Assembly: GCF_014646575.1 (NCBI RefSeq)
Contig: NZ_BMNN01000006.1
Coordinates: 1 to 64,000, forward strand
Source: Halopseudomonas pertucinogena
GTDB lineage: Bacteria > Pseudomonadota > Gammaproteobacteria > Pseudomonadales > Pseudomonadaceae
Reading direction: 5' to 3'
Length of the DNA stretch: 64,000 nucleotides
Each line of letters starts with the position of its first letter. Position 1 is the first letter of the stretch. A program made the translations under genes and the position numbers. Of the stretch, positions 33,023 to 42,122 are shown piece by piece. The notes below the pieces were generated by a model that saw only the letters and a list, made by a program, of their open reading frames with translations, ran no database searches and was not told the DNA's origin.

Positions 33023-34102
33023 GTGACGATAAAACAAGAACTCATTCCAACTTTGACGAGCGGGGAGTTCGCTCGGCTGATGACCGAGGTGTTGGAGAGG
33101 GAACTCAAGGGTTGGGCGGCGAAGGGGATACTGGTCCGCATTCAGGGAGTAATTTCCAACCTCGAAGCCCAGCGGCAGATGGCTGAGGCGAAAAACTACC
33201 CGAAGATCTACAACATCGAGCTCAATGCAGACGGGCCTGTCACTCTGCTGGGGGCACGCGCAGTCTTTGAGGGCTGTAGCGACGGCGAGCTCGTTGAGGT
33301 AATCGGTTATCCGATCATCAACATTTTCCGCGGCGCGGTGACCGTCCAGGTCGAAGCGCTGGGCATCAAGAATGCGGAGTCGGAAGAACAACAGGCACAA
33401 CGGCGCACACTCAATGCCAACCTGGCCGCCCTTTCTTCGCTGAAGCCTGCTCGGAACGCTTTCCCATTGTTGCCGATGGTCAGTGTCGATCTGATCCACT
33501 CCGCAGCTAGCTCCGCACAGGTGGACGCTGACTTCTTCAATGGCCTGGGTGGACTAATAGAGCGCTGCAGTGTGAACCGAGTACCGGTGCGCATCACCTC
33601 GGCTCAAGAGATTGCGGCAGCGATCCGAGAGAGTGAAGCCGACATCCTGGTGATTATCAGGGGTGGCGGGCCGGAGAGCGACTTCGCCGTCTTCAACGAT
33701 GCCGAGGTCTTGAGCGCTATGGCAGAAAAGACCAGTTACCGAGTTACGGGTATTGGCCACAGCGGCAACACAACACTACTTGACCTGGTAGCGGATTATT
33801 CCGCCCCGGTGCCGGCAGAGGCTGGCGCACATATCAGAGATCAGCTGGCTCTCCTTGTTGGTCTGGTCTCGCGGTACGAAAAAACCATCAAGGCGCGAGA
33901 AACTCAGATTGAAGAGTTGAGCGTTGATATGGAGTTGATTCAGGATAAGGCCGAGAAAGAGATCGAGCGCCTGCACTCCAGCCTGCAAAGCGTTACCAAG
34001 TCGCAGCCTGCACGCCAGCCACAGCCGGCCAGCGAGTCCAAGCTTCCTTGGGTGGTAGCTTGTGTCCTGGCGGTTATCGTGATCCTGCAGTTCTTCCTGT
34101 AA
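33023..34102 (+). CDS. Membrane-anchored exonuclease VII large-subunit-like protein
   Basis: This 359-residue protein has an N-terminal OB-like beta domain (about 35-115) and a nuclease-like domain recalling XseA: DILVIIRGGGPESDFAVFND (about 208-227) and GIGHSGNTTLLDLVADYSAP (about 243-262). A coiled coil (270-330) follows, then one C-terminal hydrophobic span (341-359). In XseA the second motif reads GHETD; here the Asp is Asn249, so catalysis may be altered. It replaces XseA's small-subunit-binding helices with a membrane tail. It is cargo between lysis and packaging genes. The GTG start at 33023 is weakly supported. Confidence 0.7.
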   Translation: MTIKQELIPTLTSGEFARLMTEVLERELKGWAAKGILVRIQGVISNLEAQRQMAEAKNYPKIYNIELNADGPVTLLGARAVFEGCSDGELVEVIGYPIINIFRGAVTVQVEALGIKNAESEEQQAQRRTLNANLAALSSLKPARNAFPLLPMVSVDLIHSAASSAQVDADFFNGLGGLIERCSVNRVPVRITSAQEIAAAIRESEADILVIIRGGGPESDFAVFNDAEVLSAMAEKTSYRVTGIGHSGNTTLLDLVADYSAPVPAEAGAHIRDQLALLVGLVSRYEKTIKARETQIEELSVDMELIQDKAEKEIERLHSSLQSVTKSQPARQPQPASESKLPWVVACVLAVIVILQFFL

Positions 34103-34189
34103 GCGCCCCTCCCACGATAGGGCGCCACGGAATGGGGCCCTGCACAGCTGCGATTGACCCATCAGCGGTTTAATCGAGAGGAGTACCCG

Positions 34190-34441
34190 ATGTCTGGCCC
34201 TAAGGTTGTCGAGCTCCGGCAAGAGGGCTGGCGCGACGGCATCACCGCGCTCAAGCAGATCATCGCTGATCTGGAGTCCGGCGAGCTGGAGCCCATCCAG
34301 TCGGGCGTGCTGGTGCTGATGGGCAAGGACGGCGGCATAGAGACCTTCGCATTCGGCCCCAGGGGCGACGATGTGACCTCGCTGGGCCTGCTGCGGATAG
34401 GCGAGCGGATCATTGTTGATTCGGCGCTGGGGGAGGAGTGA
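34190..34441 (+). CDS. Hypothetical protein before terminase genes
   Basis: This 83-residue protein starts MSGPKVVELRQEGWRDGITA after GAGAGGAG. The middle (SGVLVLMGKDGGIETFAFGP) is beta-rich. It is preceded by a GC-rich hairpin (34103-34125) after the exonuclease-like gene. No family recognised. Confidence 0.65.
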   Translation: MSGPKVVELRQEGWRDGITALKQIIADLESGELEPIQSGVLVLMGKDGGIETFAFGPRGDDVTSLGLLRIGERIIVDSALGEE

Positions 34442-34611
34442 TGGCAAAGCATCCCACCATCACCCTTCAGGTCCGCGTGGTCTGGTGGCTCAAGTGGTAT
34501 ATGGCAGGCGTAATCCTGATGTGCTGGCTCACTGGCCTGGACTTCGATGAGGTCAAGGTGAGGCAATATGTCCGCCGCGGGCTGAGAGCCAAAGTCATCC
34601 GCCACCCCTAA
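34441..34611 (+). CDS. 56-residue membrane protein
   Basis: The ATG overlaps the preceding stop by one base (TGATG). The peptide has one hydrophobic span (WWLKWYMAGVILMCWLTGL, about 15-33) and a basic C-terminal tail (VRQYVRRGLRAKVIRHP). Translational overlap and clear topology support it. Function unknown. Confidence 0.6.
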   Translation: MAKHPTITLQVRVVWWLKWYMAGVILMCWLTGLDFDEVKVRQYVRRGLRAKVIRHP

Positions 34612-34646
34612 TCCAAAACAACCCCATGTAACCCTGTGAGGTCTGT

Positions 34647-35180
34647 ATGGCCCATTGCGGCGCAAAGACGCGCAGTGGCCAGCCTTGCAAAGCCCATGCA
34701 ATGCCCAATGGCCGCTGCCGAAAGCATGGCGGCGCCAGTACCGGCGCGCCAAAAGGGAATCAGAACGCCCGGACCCACGGCATCTACTCTGACGCGATAG
34801 GCGAGGACGAGAAGGCGCTGTGGGATGACATTGAGATCGGCAATCTGGACCATGCGATCAAGGTTGCTCATCTCCAGCTGCGCCGGGCGATGATTGCCCA
34901 GCAGAAGGCGGAGGCTGTCGACGGTCTCGACCTCGACCTTGAAAGCATCAACGCCTCTGAGCCCGGCGGCGAGCTGGAGCCTGGCGATGAGCCCTCAGAG
35001 CAGTCGCGCCGGACAACCACTGTCCAGCGTCGCCGGCGTCCCTATGAGGACATCATCAACCGCCTGCTTGGTCGAATTGGTGACCTTGAGGCCAAGCGTG
35101 CAGACATTGCCAGCAAGTCTGGCCCTGCTGCTGACATGACTGACCTGCTGTCGGACCTGATCGCGAAACTACCGTCATGA
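34647..35180 (+). CDS. Phage terminase small subunit-like protein
   Basis: This 177-residue protein begins with a cysteine/histidine cluster (CGAKTRSGQPCKAHAMPNGR, then CRKHGG) and the HGG-STGAPKGNQNARTHG segment common to phage small terminases or their zinc-finger relatives. An acidic linker and C-terminal helix follow. It directly precedes and overlaps the large terminase gene by 4 bp, so it should recognise the packaging site. Confidence 0.8.
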   Translation: MAHCGAKTRSGQPCKAHAMPNGRCRKHGGASTGAPKGNQNARTHGIYSDAIGEDEKALWDDIEIGNLDHAIKVAHLQLRRAMIAQQKAEAVDGLDLDLESINASEPGGELEPGDEPSEQSRRTTTVQRRRRPYEDIINRLLGRIGDLEAKRADIASKSGPAADMTDLLSDLIAKLPS

Positions 35181-36511
35181 GCACCGGAAACCTGATATTG
35201 GACCGGCAGCTGGCGCGCTGGTATCCGCTGAAAGACCACCCTGTACAGCTGGCCCTGCTGGATGCTGTGCCCGGCGGTGTGAGATTCCCCTTGGTGCCGG
35301 CTGGTCGGCGTAGCGGCAAGACTGAGCGCTTCAAGCGGTTTCTGGTCAAGCAGGCCAATGCCTACCCGGGCATCTACTTCGCTGCAGCGCCGACCCACGA
35401 CCAGGCGAAGAAAATCTTCTGGGATGACCTGAAGGCTTTCACGCTGTCCTGCATGCACAAGAAGCGGCCCAGCGAGTCAGACCGGATCATCTTCATGCCG
35501 AACGGCAGTGAGATTCATGTCATCGGGCTTGATAAGCCCCAGCGCATTGAGGGCATCCCCTGGACCGGTGGCGGCATAGACGAGTTCGCTGATGTGAAGT
35601 CGGACGCATGGGAGGCCAACATTCTCCCGGCGCTGAACACCGTCAACCCGACCAGGCCGGATTACCGCGCCTGGTGCTGGCTGCTGGGTGTGCCGGACGG
35701 CCTGAACCACTATTACGACTTGTGCCAGAAAGCAGAGACCGGTGAAGACCCGAACTTTGCCGTGTTCCACTGGAAGTCTGCAGAGATCCTGCCGGATGAC
35801 GTGATCGCCGCAATGAAGCGCGCCATGTCGGCCAAGCAGTTCAAGCAAGAGTTCGAGGCCAGCTTCGAGACAGCCGCCGGGCGGATCTACGAGGATTACA
35901 GCAAGGCGAACCACACCCGGGAGCGCATCCAGCCGCATGAGCAGCTGCTGTGGATGCATGACCAGAACTACACGCCCCTGTCGTCGGCTGTGGGTGTGCG
36001 CCGCGGCAAGGATGGGAACGACCTGTACCTGCTGGATGAGATCGTCCTGACCAGCGCAGTGTCACGCCAGTCAGCGCTGGAGTTCGTCGAGAAATTCCAG
36101 AACCACCAGAACAAGCATGTGCTGATCTACGGTGACCCCGCTGGCAAGGCCGGCGAGAAGCATGGTCACGCATCGGACTACACCGACATTGAGGGTGTGT
36201 TGAAGGCCAATGGCTGGACCTACACCCGCAAGGTCAGGCCGGCCCACCCGGCGATCAAGGACAGGCAGAATGCCGTCCGGGCCAAGATCTGCACTGCCGA
36301 CGGCCACCGCAGCCTGTTCGTGAATCCGGTGACGGCGCCTTGGTGTGACAAAGGCCTGGCCACCGTCCAGCTGAAGGATGGCTCGTCATTTCAGGAAGAC
36401 GACAAGAACAAGTATCAGCACATCACGACCGCCATTGGTTACTGCGTGGATCGTGAGTGGCCGATCAGAAACCAGATAGCCGGCACCCGCCGCATCCGAG
36501 GACTTACATAA
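35177..36511 (+). CDS. Phage terminase large subunit
   Basis: This 444-residue DNA-packaging motor has an N-terminal ATPase with Walker A PAGRRSGKTERF (about 41-52) and Walker B GGGIDEFAD (Asp135-Glu136). The C-terminal RNase H-like nuclease has its first acidic residue in LIYGDPAGKAGEKHGHASDY and further acids downstream. It cuts concatemers and pumps DNA through the portal. Length is typical of compact terminases. Confidence 0.95.
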   Translation: MSTGNLILDRQLARWYPLKDHPVQLALLDAVPGGVRFPLVPAGRRSGKTERFKRFLVKQANAYPGIYFAAAPTHDQAKKIFWDDLKAFTLSCMHKKRPSESDRIIFMPNGSEIHVIGLDKPQRIEGIPWTGGGIDEFADVKSDAWEANILPALNTVNPTRPDYRAWCWLLGVPDGLNHYYDLCQKAETGEDPNFAVFHWKSAEILPDDVIAAMKRAMSAKQFKQEFEASFETAAGRIYEDYSKANHTRERIQPHEQLLWMHDQNYTPLSSAVGVRRGKDGNDLYLLDEIVLTSAVSRQSALEFVEKFQNHQNKHVLIYGDPAGKAGEKHGHASDYTDIEGVLKANGWTYTRKVRPAHPAIKDRQNAVRAKICTADGHRSLFVNPVTAPWCDKGLATVQLKDGSSFQEDDKNKYQHITTAIGYCVDREWPIRNQIAGTRRIRGLT

Positions 36512-37914
36512 TGCCGGTGCAATCCACCAACCCTGACTATGATCGTCACCTGCCTGAATGGGAGCTGATGGACGCCGCTCTGGACGGCGAGCAGGCGATC
36601 AAGGCGAATCCGCGCAACCTGCCCAAGCCGAGCGGCATGGTCGAGGCGGAAAAGCAGGACGGGGAGGGTAACCGGTACCTGTACGAGGGCTATGTGGCCC
36701 GGGCTCAGTACGAACACTGGGTCCGAGACAGTCTGCGCTCCATGATGGGCCTGGTATCGCGCCTGCAGCCGGAGATCGAGCTGCCCAGCGGCATGCAGGG
36801 CATGCTGGAGAACGCCACCGCCGACGGCTTCGGCCTGAAGCAGCTGTTCTTCCGTGTGGTGCGCCAGATCGTGTCCCATGGCCGGGCGCCGCTGGTGGCG
36901 AACATCGACGACAACGGTCTGCCGTACTTCTCGACCTATGCGGCAGTCAACGCCATCAACTGGAAGATTGCCAGTCAGAGCGGGCGGCAGGACCTGGTGC
37001 TGGCCGTGTTCCGCGAATTCCGAGAGAAGGACGACAGCGACGAGTTCGGTCACGACTGCGAGCCGGTATATCGCATCTACCGCATGCGTGATGGCATCTG
37101 CCACACCGAGGTGGTGAACGATAAGGAAGAGGTGCTCGAAGAAGAGCGGCCGCTGGGTACCACTGGTGCGGACCAGCGCCTCGTCAAAGGCCTGGGCTAT
37201 CTGCCGATCATCTACTGCGGCTCGACCGACAACAGCCCTGACGTGGACGAGGTGCCGCTGCTGAGCATGGCGCGCGCGGCGCTGAAGTCGTACCAATTGA
37301 GTGCCGACTATTTCACGGCGCTGCACCAGACCAGCCACCCGCAGCCGTGGGTATCGGGACTGGAAGGTGATGTCGAACTATCGGTCACCGGCCCCTCTGC
37401 AGCCTGGGATCTCGGACCCAACGGCTCATGCGGTTACCTGGAGTTCCAGGGCGCCGGCATCGAGGCCGTTCGCCAGGCCATGGATGACCAGAAGAACGCC
37501 GCCCTCGAGGCTGGCGCGAAGGTAATGGATATCGGCGGCAGCGAATCCGGCGAGGCCCGCAAGGCACGCCAGAATGATCAGCATGCCACGCTGCATAGCA
37601 TGGTCATCACCGCTGCTGAGGGAATAGAGCAGGGTCTGCGCTACCTTGCCGACTGGCTGGGATTCGACGAAAAGCTGGTATCGTTCACGGTCAAGCCGGA
37701 CTTCACCTCTGTCGGGGTTGACGCCCAGCTGGCGGCGCAGCTGCTGACCGCGGCCCAGGCCGGCATCGTCAGCCACGATTCGTTCTGGCTGTACATCAGC
37801 ACCGGCAGGCTGCCTGATCGTGATTGGCAGGCAGAACTGGAGCTTATCCAGCAGCAGGGGCCTGCACTGGGCGGCCTCGGTCTTGAGGGGCTGAACAATG
37901 GCGAGCGCGAATGA
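36511..37914 (+). CDS. Portal protein (DUF4055 type)
   Basis: This 467-residue protein starts at ATG 36511, sharing one base with the terminase stop. The N-terminal Asp/Trp pattern (STNPDYDRHLPEWELMDAAL), the segment YFTALHQTSHPQPWVSGLEG and the C-terminal QLAAQLLTAAQAGIVSHDSF fit the DUF4055 portal-like family. Its place between terminase and head-morphogenesis gene makes a portal role very likely. Confidence 0.88.
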   Translation: MPVQSTNPDYDRHLPEWELMDAALDGEQAIKANPRNLPKPSGMVEAEKQDGEGNRYLYEGYVARAQYEHWVRDSLRSMMGLVSRLQPEIELPSGMQGMLENATADGFGLKQLFFRVVRQIVSHGRAPLVANIDDNGLPYFSTYAAVNAINWKIASQSGRQDLVLAVFREFREKDDSDEFGHDCEPVYRIYRMRDGICHTEVVNDKEEVLEEERPLGTTGADQRLVKGLGYLPIIYCGSTDNSPDVDEVPLLSMARAALKSYQLSADYFTALHQTSHPQPWVSGLEGDVELSVTGPSAAWDLGPNGSCGYLEFQGAGIEAVRQAMDDQKNAALEAGAKVMDIGGSESGEARKARQNDQHATLHSMVITAAEGIEQGLRYLADWLGFDEKLVSFTVKPDFTSVGVDAQLAAQLLTAAQAGIVSHDSFWLYISTGRLPDRDWQAELELIQQQGPALGGLGLEGLNNGERE

Positions 37915-38992
37915 TCGACTTTCTGACCTCGCCATCGGCCACCAGATCTACCTGCAGCGGTACGGCGGTGGCGTAGCCCGGAAGATCATCGCTCTGCTGA
38001 ATCGCGTCGATGCTGACCTGTATCGCCAGCTGACCGAGGCGCTGGAACGGCTGCCCCGGGAGGCGTTCACTGTGCAGCGGCTGGATCAGCTGCTTGTAAG
38101 CGTGCAGCGGCTCAATGCCGACGTATACCGCGACGCCGGCGAGGAGCTGGACCGGGCTCTGATGGAGCTGGCAGGCTACGAGGCGAGCTGGCAACACAGG
38201 GCGATCCAGTCTGCGCTGCCCGCGGCGGTGGCTGAGAAATTGTCACTGAACACTGTCACGGCATCGCAAGCGCACGCAGCGGCCATGGCCAGGCCATTCC
38301 AAGGCAAGCTGCTGCGGGAGGCGCTGACAGGCATCGAGCAGGCACGGGCGTACCGGATCCGCGACACCATCCGCATGGGCTTCATTGAGGGCCTGACCAT
38401 CGATCAGATGGTGCGCCGGCTGCGCGGAACCCGGGCGCTGGGTTATGCCGACGGCCTGATGGAAGTCGACAGGCGCGGTGCCGAGGCGCTGGTGCGAACC
38501 GCGGTCAACCACACGGCCAACTATGCGCGGCAGGCGATGTTCGAGGCCAATGCTGATCTGATCAGTGAGTGGGAGTTTGTCGCAACGCTCGACGGGCGCA
38601 CCACATTGACCTGCGCCAGCCTGTCCGGCAAGACGTTCAAGCTGGGTACCGGCCCGCAGCCGCCCCGGCATTGGGGATGCCGCAGCACGGCCGTGCCGGT
38701 GCTGAAGTCGGCATGGGAGGCGCTGGGCCTGAGCAAGTCCGAGATCGACCCGGGCACCCAGGCGAGCATGGACGGACAGGTCGCTGGCGATATCAGCTAT
38801 GGCCAGTGGCTCAAGTCCAAGCCGGCGGCATTCCAAGACGAAGTGCTGGGGCCCGAGCGCGGCAAGCTGTTCCGCGATGGCGGCCTGAATGTGGACCGCT
38901 TCACGGATCAGCGCGGCAAGGTCTACACCCTGGACGAGCTGCGCAAGCGGGACGCGGATGCCTTCGAAAAAGCTGGTATGCTGGCGGCATGA
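37898..38992 (+). CDS. Minor head protein (SPP1 gp7/Mu F-like)
   Basis: This 364-residue protein carries the head-morphogenesis signature: EALVRTAVNHTANYARQAMF, then WEFVATLDGRTTLTCASLSG and GTGPQPPRHWGCRSTAVPVL (about 185-265). It overlaps the portal gene by 17 bp. Such proteins are minor capsid components bound to the portal and are needed for DNA delivery. Confidence 0.92.
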   Translation: MASANDRLSDLAIGHQIYLQRYGGGVARKIIALLNRVDADLYRQLTEALERLPREAFTVQRLDQLLVSVQRLNADVYRDAGEELDRALMELAGYEASWQHRAIQSALPAAVAEKLSLNTVTASQAHAAAMARPFQGKLLREALTGIEQARAYRIRDTIRMGFIEGLTIDQMVRRLRGTRALGYADGLMEVDRRGAEALVRTAVNHTANYARQAMFEANADLISEWEFVATLDGRTTLTCASLSGKTFKLGTGPQPPRHWGCRSTAVPVLKSAWEALGLSKSEIDPGTQASMDGQVAGDISYGQWLKSKPAAFQDEVLGPERGKLFRDGGLNVDRFTDQRGKVYTLDELRKRDADAFEKAGMLAA

Positions 38993-39237
38993 CCAAAAAG
39001 CCACCACTCCACGTGATCGAAGGCTCGCCCGAGCAGACGAACACTGACAAGCTCAAGAAGGCCCGCAAGGACAACCCGGCGGCGGCCCACCTGCTGACGT
39101 GCCACCGGTGCGGCGGCGCTGAGGTCATCGAGACCAAGGTCGGCATGATCTTCAAGAACGGCAAGGCCCAGGGTGGCACCAGGCAGATACTGTGTGCGGG
39201 TTGCTTCATGAAGGGACAGAGGGTGGTGTTGTGTTGA
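38989..39237 (+). CDS. Small zinc-ribbon protein in the head module
   Basis: This 82-residue protein has two cysteine pairs, CHRCGGAEVIE and CAGC near the end, forming a likely zinc ribbon. The ATG overlaps the stop of the head gene by 4 bp. Comparable small ribbon proteins occur beside phage head genes; function unknown. Confidence 0.75.
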   Translation: MTKKPPLHVIEGSPEQTNTDKLKKARKDNPAAAHLLTCHRCGGAEVIETKVGMIFKNGKAQGGTRQILCAGCFMKGQRVVLC

Positions 39238-39253
39238 TCCGGAGCCGGGCTTC

Positions 39254-39865
39254 ATGATTGTTGTTTTCGCCGCCTCCTTAGCTTCGATCTTGATCGCATG
39301 CCTGGCATTCGCACTAGGGGCGTCGTTGGGAGCCTCTGCGGGAAGCGTTGAGATGTTCTTGAGCGTAACCGTGCCGACGCTGGCAGCAATTGGCGGATGG
39401 GTGTCTGGGATAGGGGCTTTGGCTGCCGTATTTGCAACCATTCGGATTTCGGCGCGACGCGAAGCCGAAGACTCAGAAAATTTGAGGCTTCAGGTGAGAA
39501 CTCTCCTTCATTCTGATAATCCTCATCCTCTGCTCGGTTTAACGGTTACTTCCACTGGTAAGCGCCCGATAGTGGTGACTAGCGTAGTGTTTCAGATAGA
39601 TGGGGAGCCGCATGTTCTGCAGCCCAGCAACCTAGTCCCTGGTAGCGAGAGGCTGCCCAAACGAATGGTGTATGGAGAGCAGTTTTCACAATATTTTTAT
39701 CCGCGGCTGGTTGTTAAGCTATTCGAGATGTATGAACAGAGTGGCCAAGACCAGTTAAAAGCAAAGGCCATTGTCGAGTCGACAACACGTCAATTTGAGG
39801 TGGCTATCGCGGCAGAAACGCTTCATGCACTGATATGCCACTACAGAGAAAACCAGACAAGTTAA
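39254..39865 (+). CDS. Membrane-anchored cargo protein in the head module
   Basis: This 203-residue protein has two N-terminal hydrophobic spans (about 1-30 and 40-65: VPTLAAIGGWVSGIGALAAV), then a soluble domain (STGKRPIVVTSVVFQIDG). Its DNA looks less GC-rich than the neighbouring head genes, and two tandem terminators follow it. This suggests an acquired, independently placed cargo gene. No family recognised. Confidence 0.7.
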   Translation: MIVVFAASLASILIACLAFALGASLGASAGSVEMFLSVTVPTLAAIGGWVSGIGALAAVFATIRISARREAEDSENLRLQVRTLLHSDNPHPLLGLTVTSTGKRPIVVTSVVFQIDGEPHVLQPSNLVPGSERLPKRMVYGEQFSQYFYPRLVVKLFEMYEQSGQDQLKAKAIVESTTRQFEVAIAAETLHALICHYRENQTS

Positions 39866-39880
39866 GCATGACTATTCAGT

Positions 39881-39905
39881 AGCCCTGACTCCGGTCGGGG
39901 CTTTT
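39881..39905 (+). terminator. Terminator after the cargo membrane gene
   Basis: Eight-bp stem AGCCCTGA with TCGGGGCT (one G-T pair, loop CTCCGG) followed by TTTTC. First of a tandem pair. Confidence 0.8.
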
Positions 39906-39914
39906 CATTTCTGG

Positions 39915-39937
39915 CCCGCCATCGTGCGGGTTTTTTT
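39915..39937 (+). terminator. Terminator before the scaffold gene
   Basis: Stem CCCGC (39915-39919) with GCGGG (39926-39930) followed by seven T. Second of a tandem pair, 41 bp before the scaffold start. Confidence 0.82.
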
Positions 39938-39977
39938 ATGCCTGCAAGGCAGGCGCAACACTCCCGAGGGGATCGCA

Positions 39978-40745
39978 ATGCCATTTGAATTTGATGCAGC
40001 AGCACTTGGACTGGACGACGAAAAAGCCGCGGCCCTCAAGGAGGCGCTCGGCGGTCAGGTTCAGGAATACTTGGACAAAGAAGTCTCCGGTCTGAAATCG
40101 AAGAATCAGGAGCTGCTGGGCAGCCTGAAAACCACCAAGACCGAGCTGGACGGCCTGAAAGGGCAGTTCGAAGGCTTGGACATCGAGGCGGTCAAGGGTT
40201 TGCTGCAGCGCGCCAACCAGGACGAAGAGACCCGCCTGATTGCCGAGGGCAAGCTGGACGAGGTGGTCACCAAGCGCACCGAGCGGCTGCGCAACGACAT
40301 GGAGAAGCAGCTCAAGGCTGAGCAGGAGCGCGCGGACAAGGCTGAGGCCTTTGCCAAGCGCTTCAGCGACAAGGTGCTGGCTGATTCCATCCGTGCTGCC
40401 GCATTGAAGGCTGGGGCACTGCCCGAGGCATCCGAGGACATCATCCTCCGCGCCCGGGGCACGTTCACCCTCGACGAAAACGGCGAGGCAGTCGCTGTCG
40501 ACGCAGATGGCCAGGTCATCTACGGCAAGGACGGCAAAACCCCGCTGAACCCGCTCGAGTGGGCGGAATCGCTGCGTGAAGCAGCACCTCACCTCTGGCC
40601 AAGGGCTCAGGGTGCCGGTCCGACCGGCGACAACGGTGGCAAGGCCACAAAGAAATGGGGTGATTACACCGAGACCGAGCGCGCTGCGCTGGCCCGGGAC
40701 AACCCCGAAGCGTTCAAGAAACTTCTGGCCACCAAAGGAACATAA
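39978..40745 (+). CDS. Phage capsid scaffolding protein
   Basis: This 255-residue acidic helical protein has a long coiled-coil region (about 15-140, e.g. LKSKNQELLGSLKTTKTELD and KQLKAEQERADKAEAFAKRF), typical of procapsid scaffolds (gp20-like). It lies directly before the major capsid gene. The ATG at 39978 has GAGGGGA; an upstream ATG would read the terminator. Confidence 0.9.
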   Translation: MPFEFDAAALGLDDEKAAALKEALGGQVQEYLDKEVSGLKSKNQELLGSLKTTKTELDGLKGQFEGLDIEAVKGLLQRANQDEETRLIAEGKLDEVVTKRTERLRNDMEKQLKAEQERADKAEAFAKRFSDKVLADSIRAAALKAGALPEASEDIILRARGTFTLDENGEAVAVDADGQVIYGKDGKTPLNPLEWAESLREAAPHLWPRAQGAGPTGDNGGKATKKWGDYTETERAALARDNPEAFKKLLATKGT

Positions 40746-40748
40746 CCC

Positions 40749-41729
40749 ATGGCAACTACTCAGCTTTCCGACATCTTCGTCGGCGATTACTACGCGACCC
40801 TGGAGCCGGTTAACAGCCCGGAGAAGACCGCTGTCTACGACTCCGGCATCATCACCCGCTCGCCTGTGCTGGACGCCATTGCCAATGGCAGCCAAGGCAC
40901 TGCCGAGGTGAGCTACTGGCAGGACCTGGACGCCGACGAGGCGCCCAACATCTCCAACGACGACCCGGATGACCTGGGTGAAGTCGGCAAGGCCAGCCAG
41001 GCGAGCATGACTGCCCGCGTGCTGTACCTGAACAAAGGTTACGGCGTGGCTGACTTGACTGCTGAGCTGGCGAACAGCGAGCCCATGCAGCACATCCGCA
41101 ACCGCTTCGGCACCTACTGGACCCGCCAGTGGCAGCGCTACACCCTGGGCGCCGCCCGCGGCATCATCGCCTCCAACATCGCGAACAACGATGGAGACAT
41201 GGTGATTGACGCCGGTGCCAGCATCAGTGCTGAAGCATTCCAGGATGCCGCTTTCACCGCCGGCGATGCGGCTGACCAGTTCGGCGCCATTGGCGTGCAC
41301 TCGGTGGTCATGAACCAAATGGTCAAGCAGGACCTGATCGAGTATCTGCGCGACTCCGAAGGCCGAATCATTCTGGCCACCTACCTGGGCAAACCGGTCT
41401 TCATGGACGACAGCCTGACCTACGCGCCGGGCCAGTACCTGTCGGTGTTCTTCGGCAATGGCGCTTTCGGCTACGGCGAAGGCACCCCGAAAATGCCGGT
41501 AGAGCTAGAGCGTAAGCCCTCCGGTGGTAACGGTGGCGGCGCCGAGGTGCTGTGGGAGCGCAAGACCTACATCCTGCAGCCAGCCGGCTTCAGCTGGAAA
41601 GGCGCGAACGCGCAGAACGCTTCCCCGACTGCCGCTCAGTACGCCAGCGCGGCGAACTGGGAGCGCGTCTTCGACCGCAAGCAGGTTCCGTTCGCCGCCG
41701 TCATCAGCGGTACCGCGGCTGGCGGCTAA
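40749..41729 (+). CDS. Major capsid protein
   Basis: This 326-residue protein starts three bases after the scaffold stop. Sequence features such as YGVADLTAELANSEPMQHIR, QMVKQDLIEYLRDSEGRIIL and a C-terminal TYILQPAGFSWKGANAQN fit phage coat proteins with an HK97-like fold. Position after scaffold and before connector genes supports this. Its N-terminus shows no protease-cleaved delta domain. Confidence 0.92.
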   Translation: MATTQLSDIFVGDYYATLEPVNSPEKTAVYDSGIITRSPVLDAIANGSQGTAEVSYWQDLDADEAPNISNDDPDDLGEVGKASQASMTARVLYLNKGYGVADLTAELANSEPMQHIRNRFGTYWTRQWQRYTLGAARGIIASNIANNDGDMVIDAGASISAEAFQDAAFTAGDAADQFGAIGVHSVVMNQMVKQDLIEYLRDSEGRIILATYLGKPVFMDDSLTYAPGQYLSVFFGNGAFGYGEGTPKMPVELERKPSGGNGGGAEVLWERKTYILQPAGFSWKGANAQNASPTAAQYASAANWERVFDRKQVPFAAVISGTAAGG

Positions 41730-41774
41730 CCCACACTCGAGCCAGGGACGGCTCAACTCCCCAGGAGATAGATC

Positions 41775-42119
41775 ATGAAAGTCGTTTATACCGACCAGCC
41801 GGGCAACGAGCGCGGCGTGTGCTACCGCACCAAATTCCTCGGCGTTATCAGCGGCGCGACAGCTGTTGAGATCGAGGGTGACTTCCCCGGCGTGGCTGAG
41901 GCCTACGAGCGTGCCGGCATTGCCGTCAGTGGCAGCAAGCAGGGCGCAGGCAAGCAGGATGGCGACGAAACCGATCCCCACAAGATGAAAGTGGCGGACC
42001 TGAAAGAGTGGCTGACCGAGCAGGGAATCGAGTTCGACCCCTCCGCGAAGAAGGAAGAGCTGCAAGGCCTGATCCCGCAGCAGGATGGCGGCGAGACCGA
42101 GCCGAAAACCGAGGACTGA
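41775..42119 (+). CDS. HeH/LEM-like head-module protein
   Basis: This 114-residue protein has an N-terminal beta part (MKVVYTDQPGNERGVCYRTK), an acidic low-complexity linker and a C-terminal short helix-extension-helix motif (KMKVADLKEWLTEQGIEFDP with KKEELQGLI). HeH/SAP-like domains bind nucleic acid or proteins. Genes of this type often follow capsid genes; role unknown, perhaps capsid decoration. Confidence 0.75.
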   Translation: MKVVYTDQPGNERGVCYRTKFLGVISGATAVEIEGDFPGVAEAYERAGIAVSGSKQGAGKQDGDETDPHKMKVADLKEWLTEQGIEFDPSAKKEELQGLIPQQDGGETEPKTED

Positions 42120-42122
42120 TGC

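Noticed and set aside
34103-34125. GC-rich hairpin after the exonuclease VII-like gene considered as terminator or packaging site
   Set aside because: The 6-bp stem has no T-run, and no cohesive-end or pac consensus could be recognised.
39936-41318. 460-codon minus-strand frame opposite scaffold and capsid genes
   Set aside because: The plus-strand genes are typical structural genes in the expected order; the antisense frame has no start signal or family pattern.
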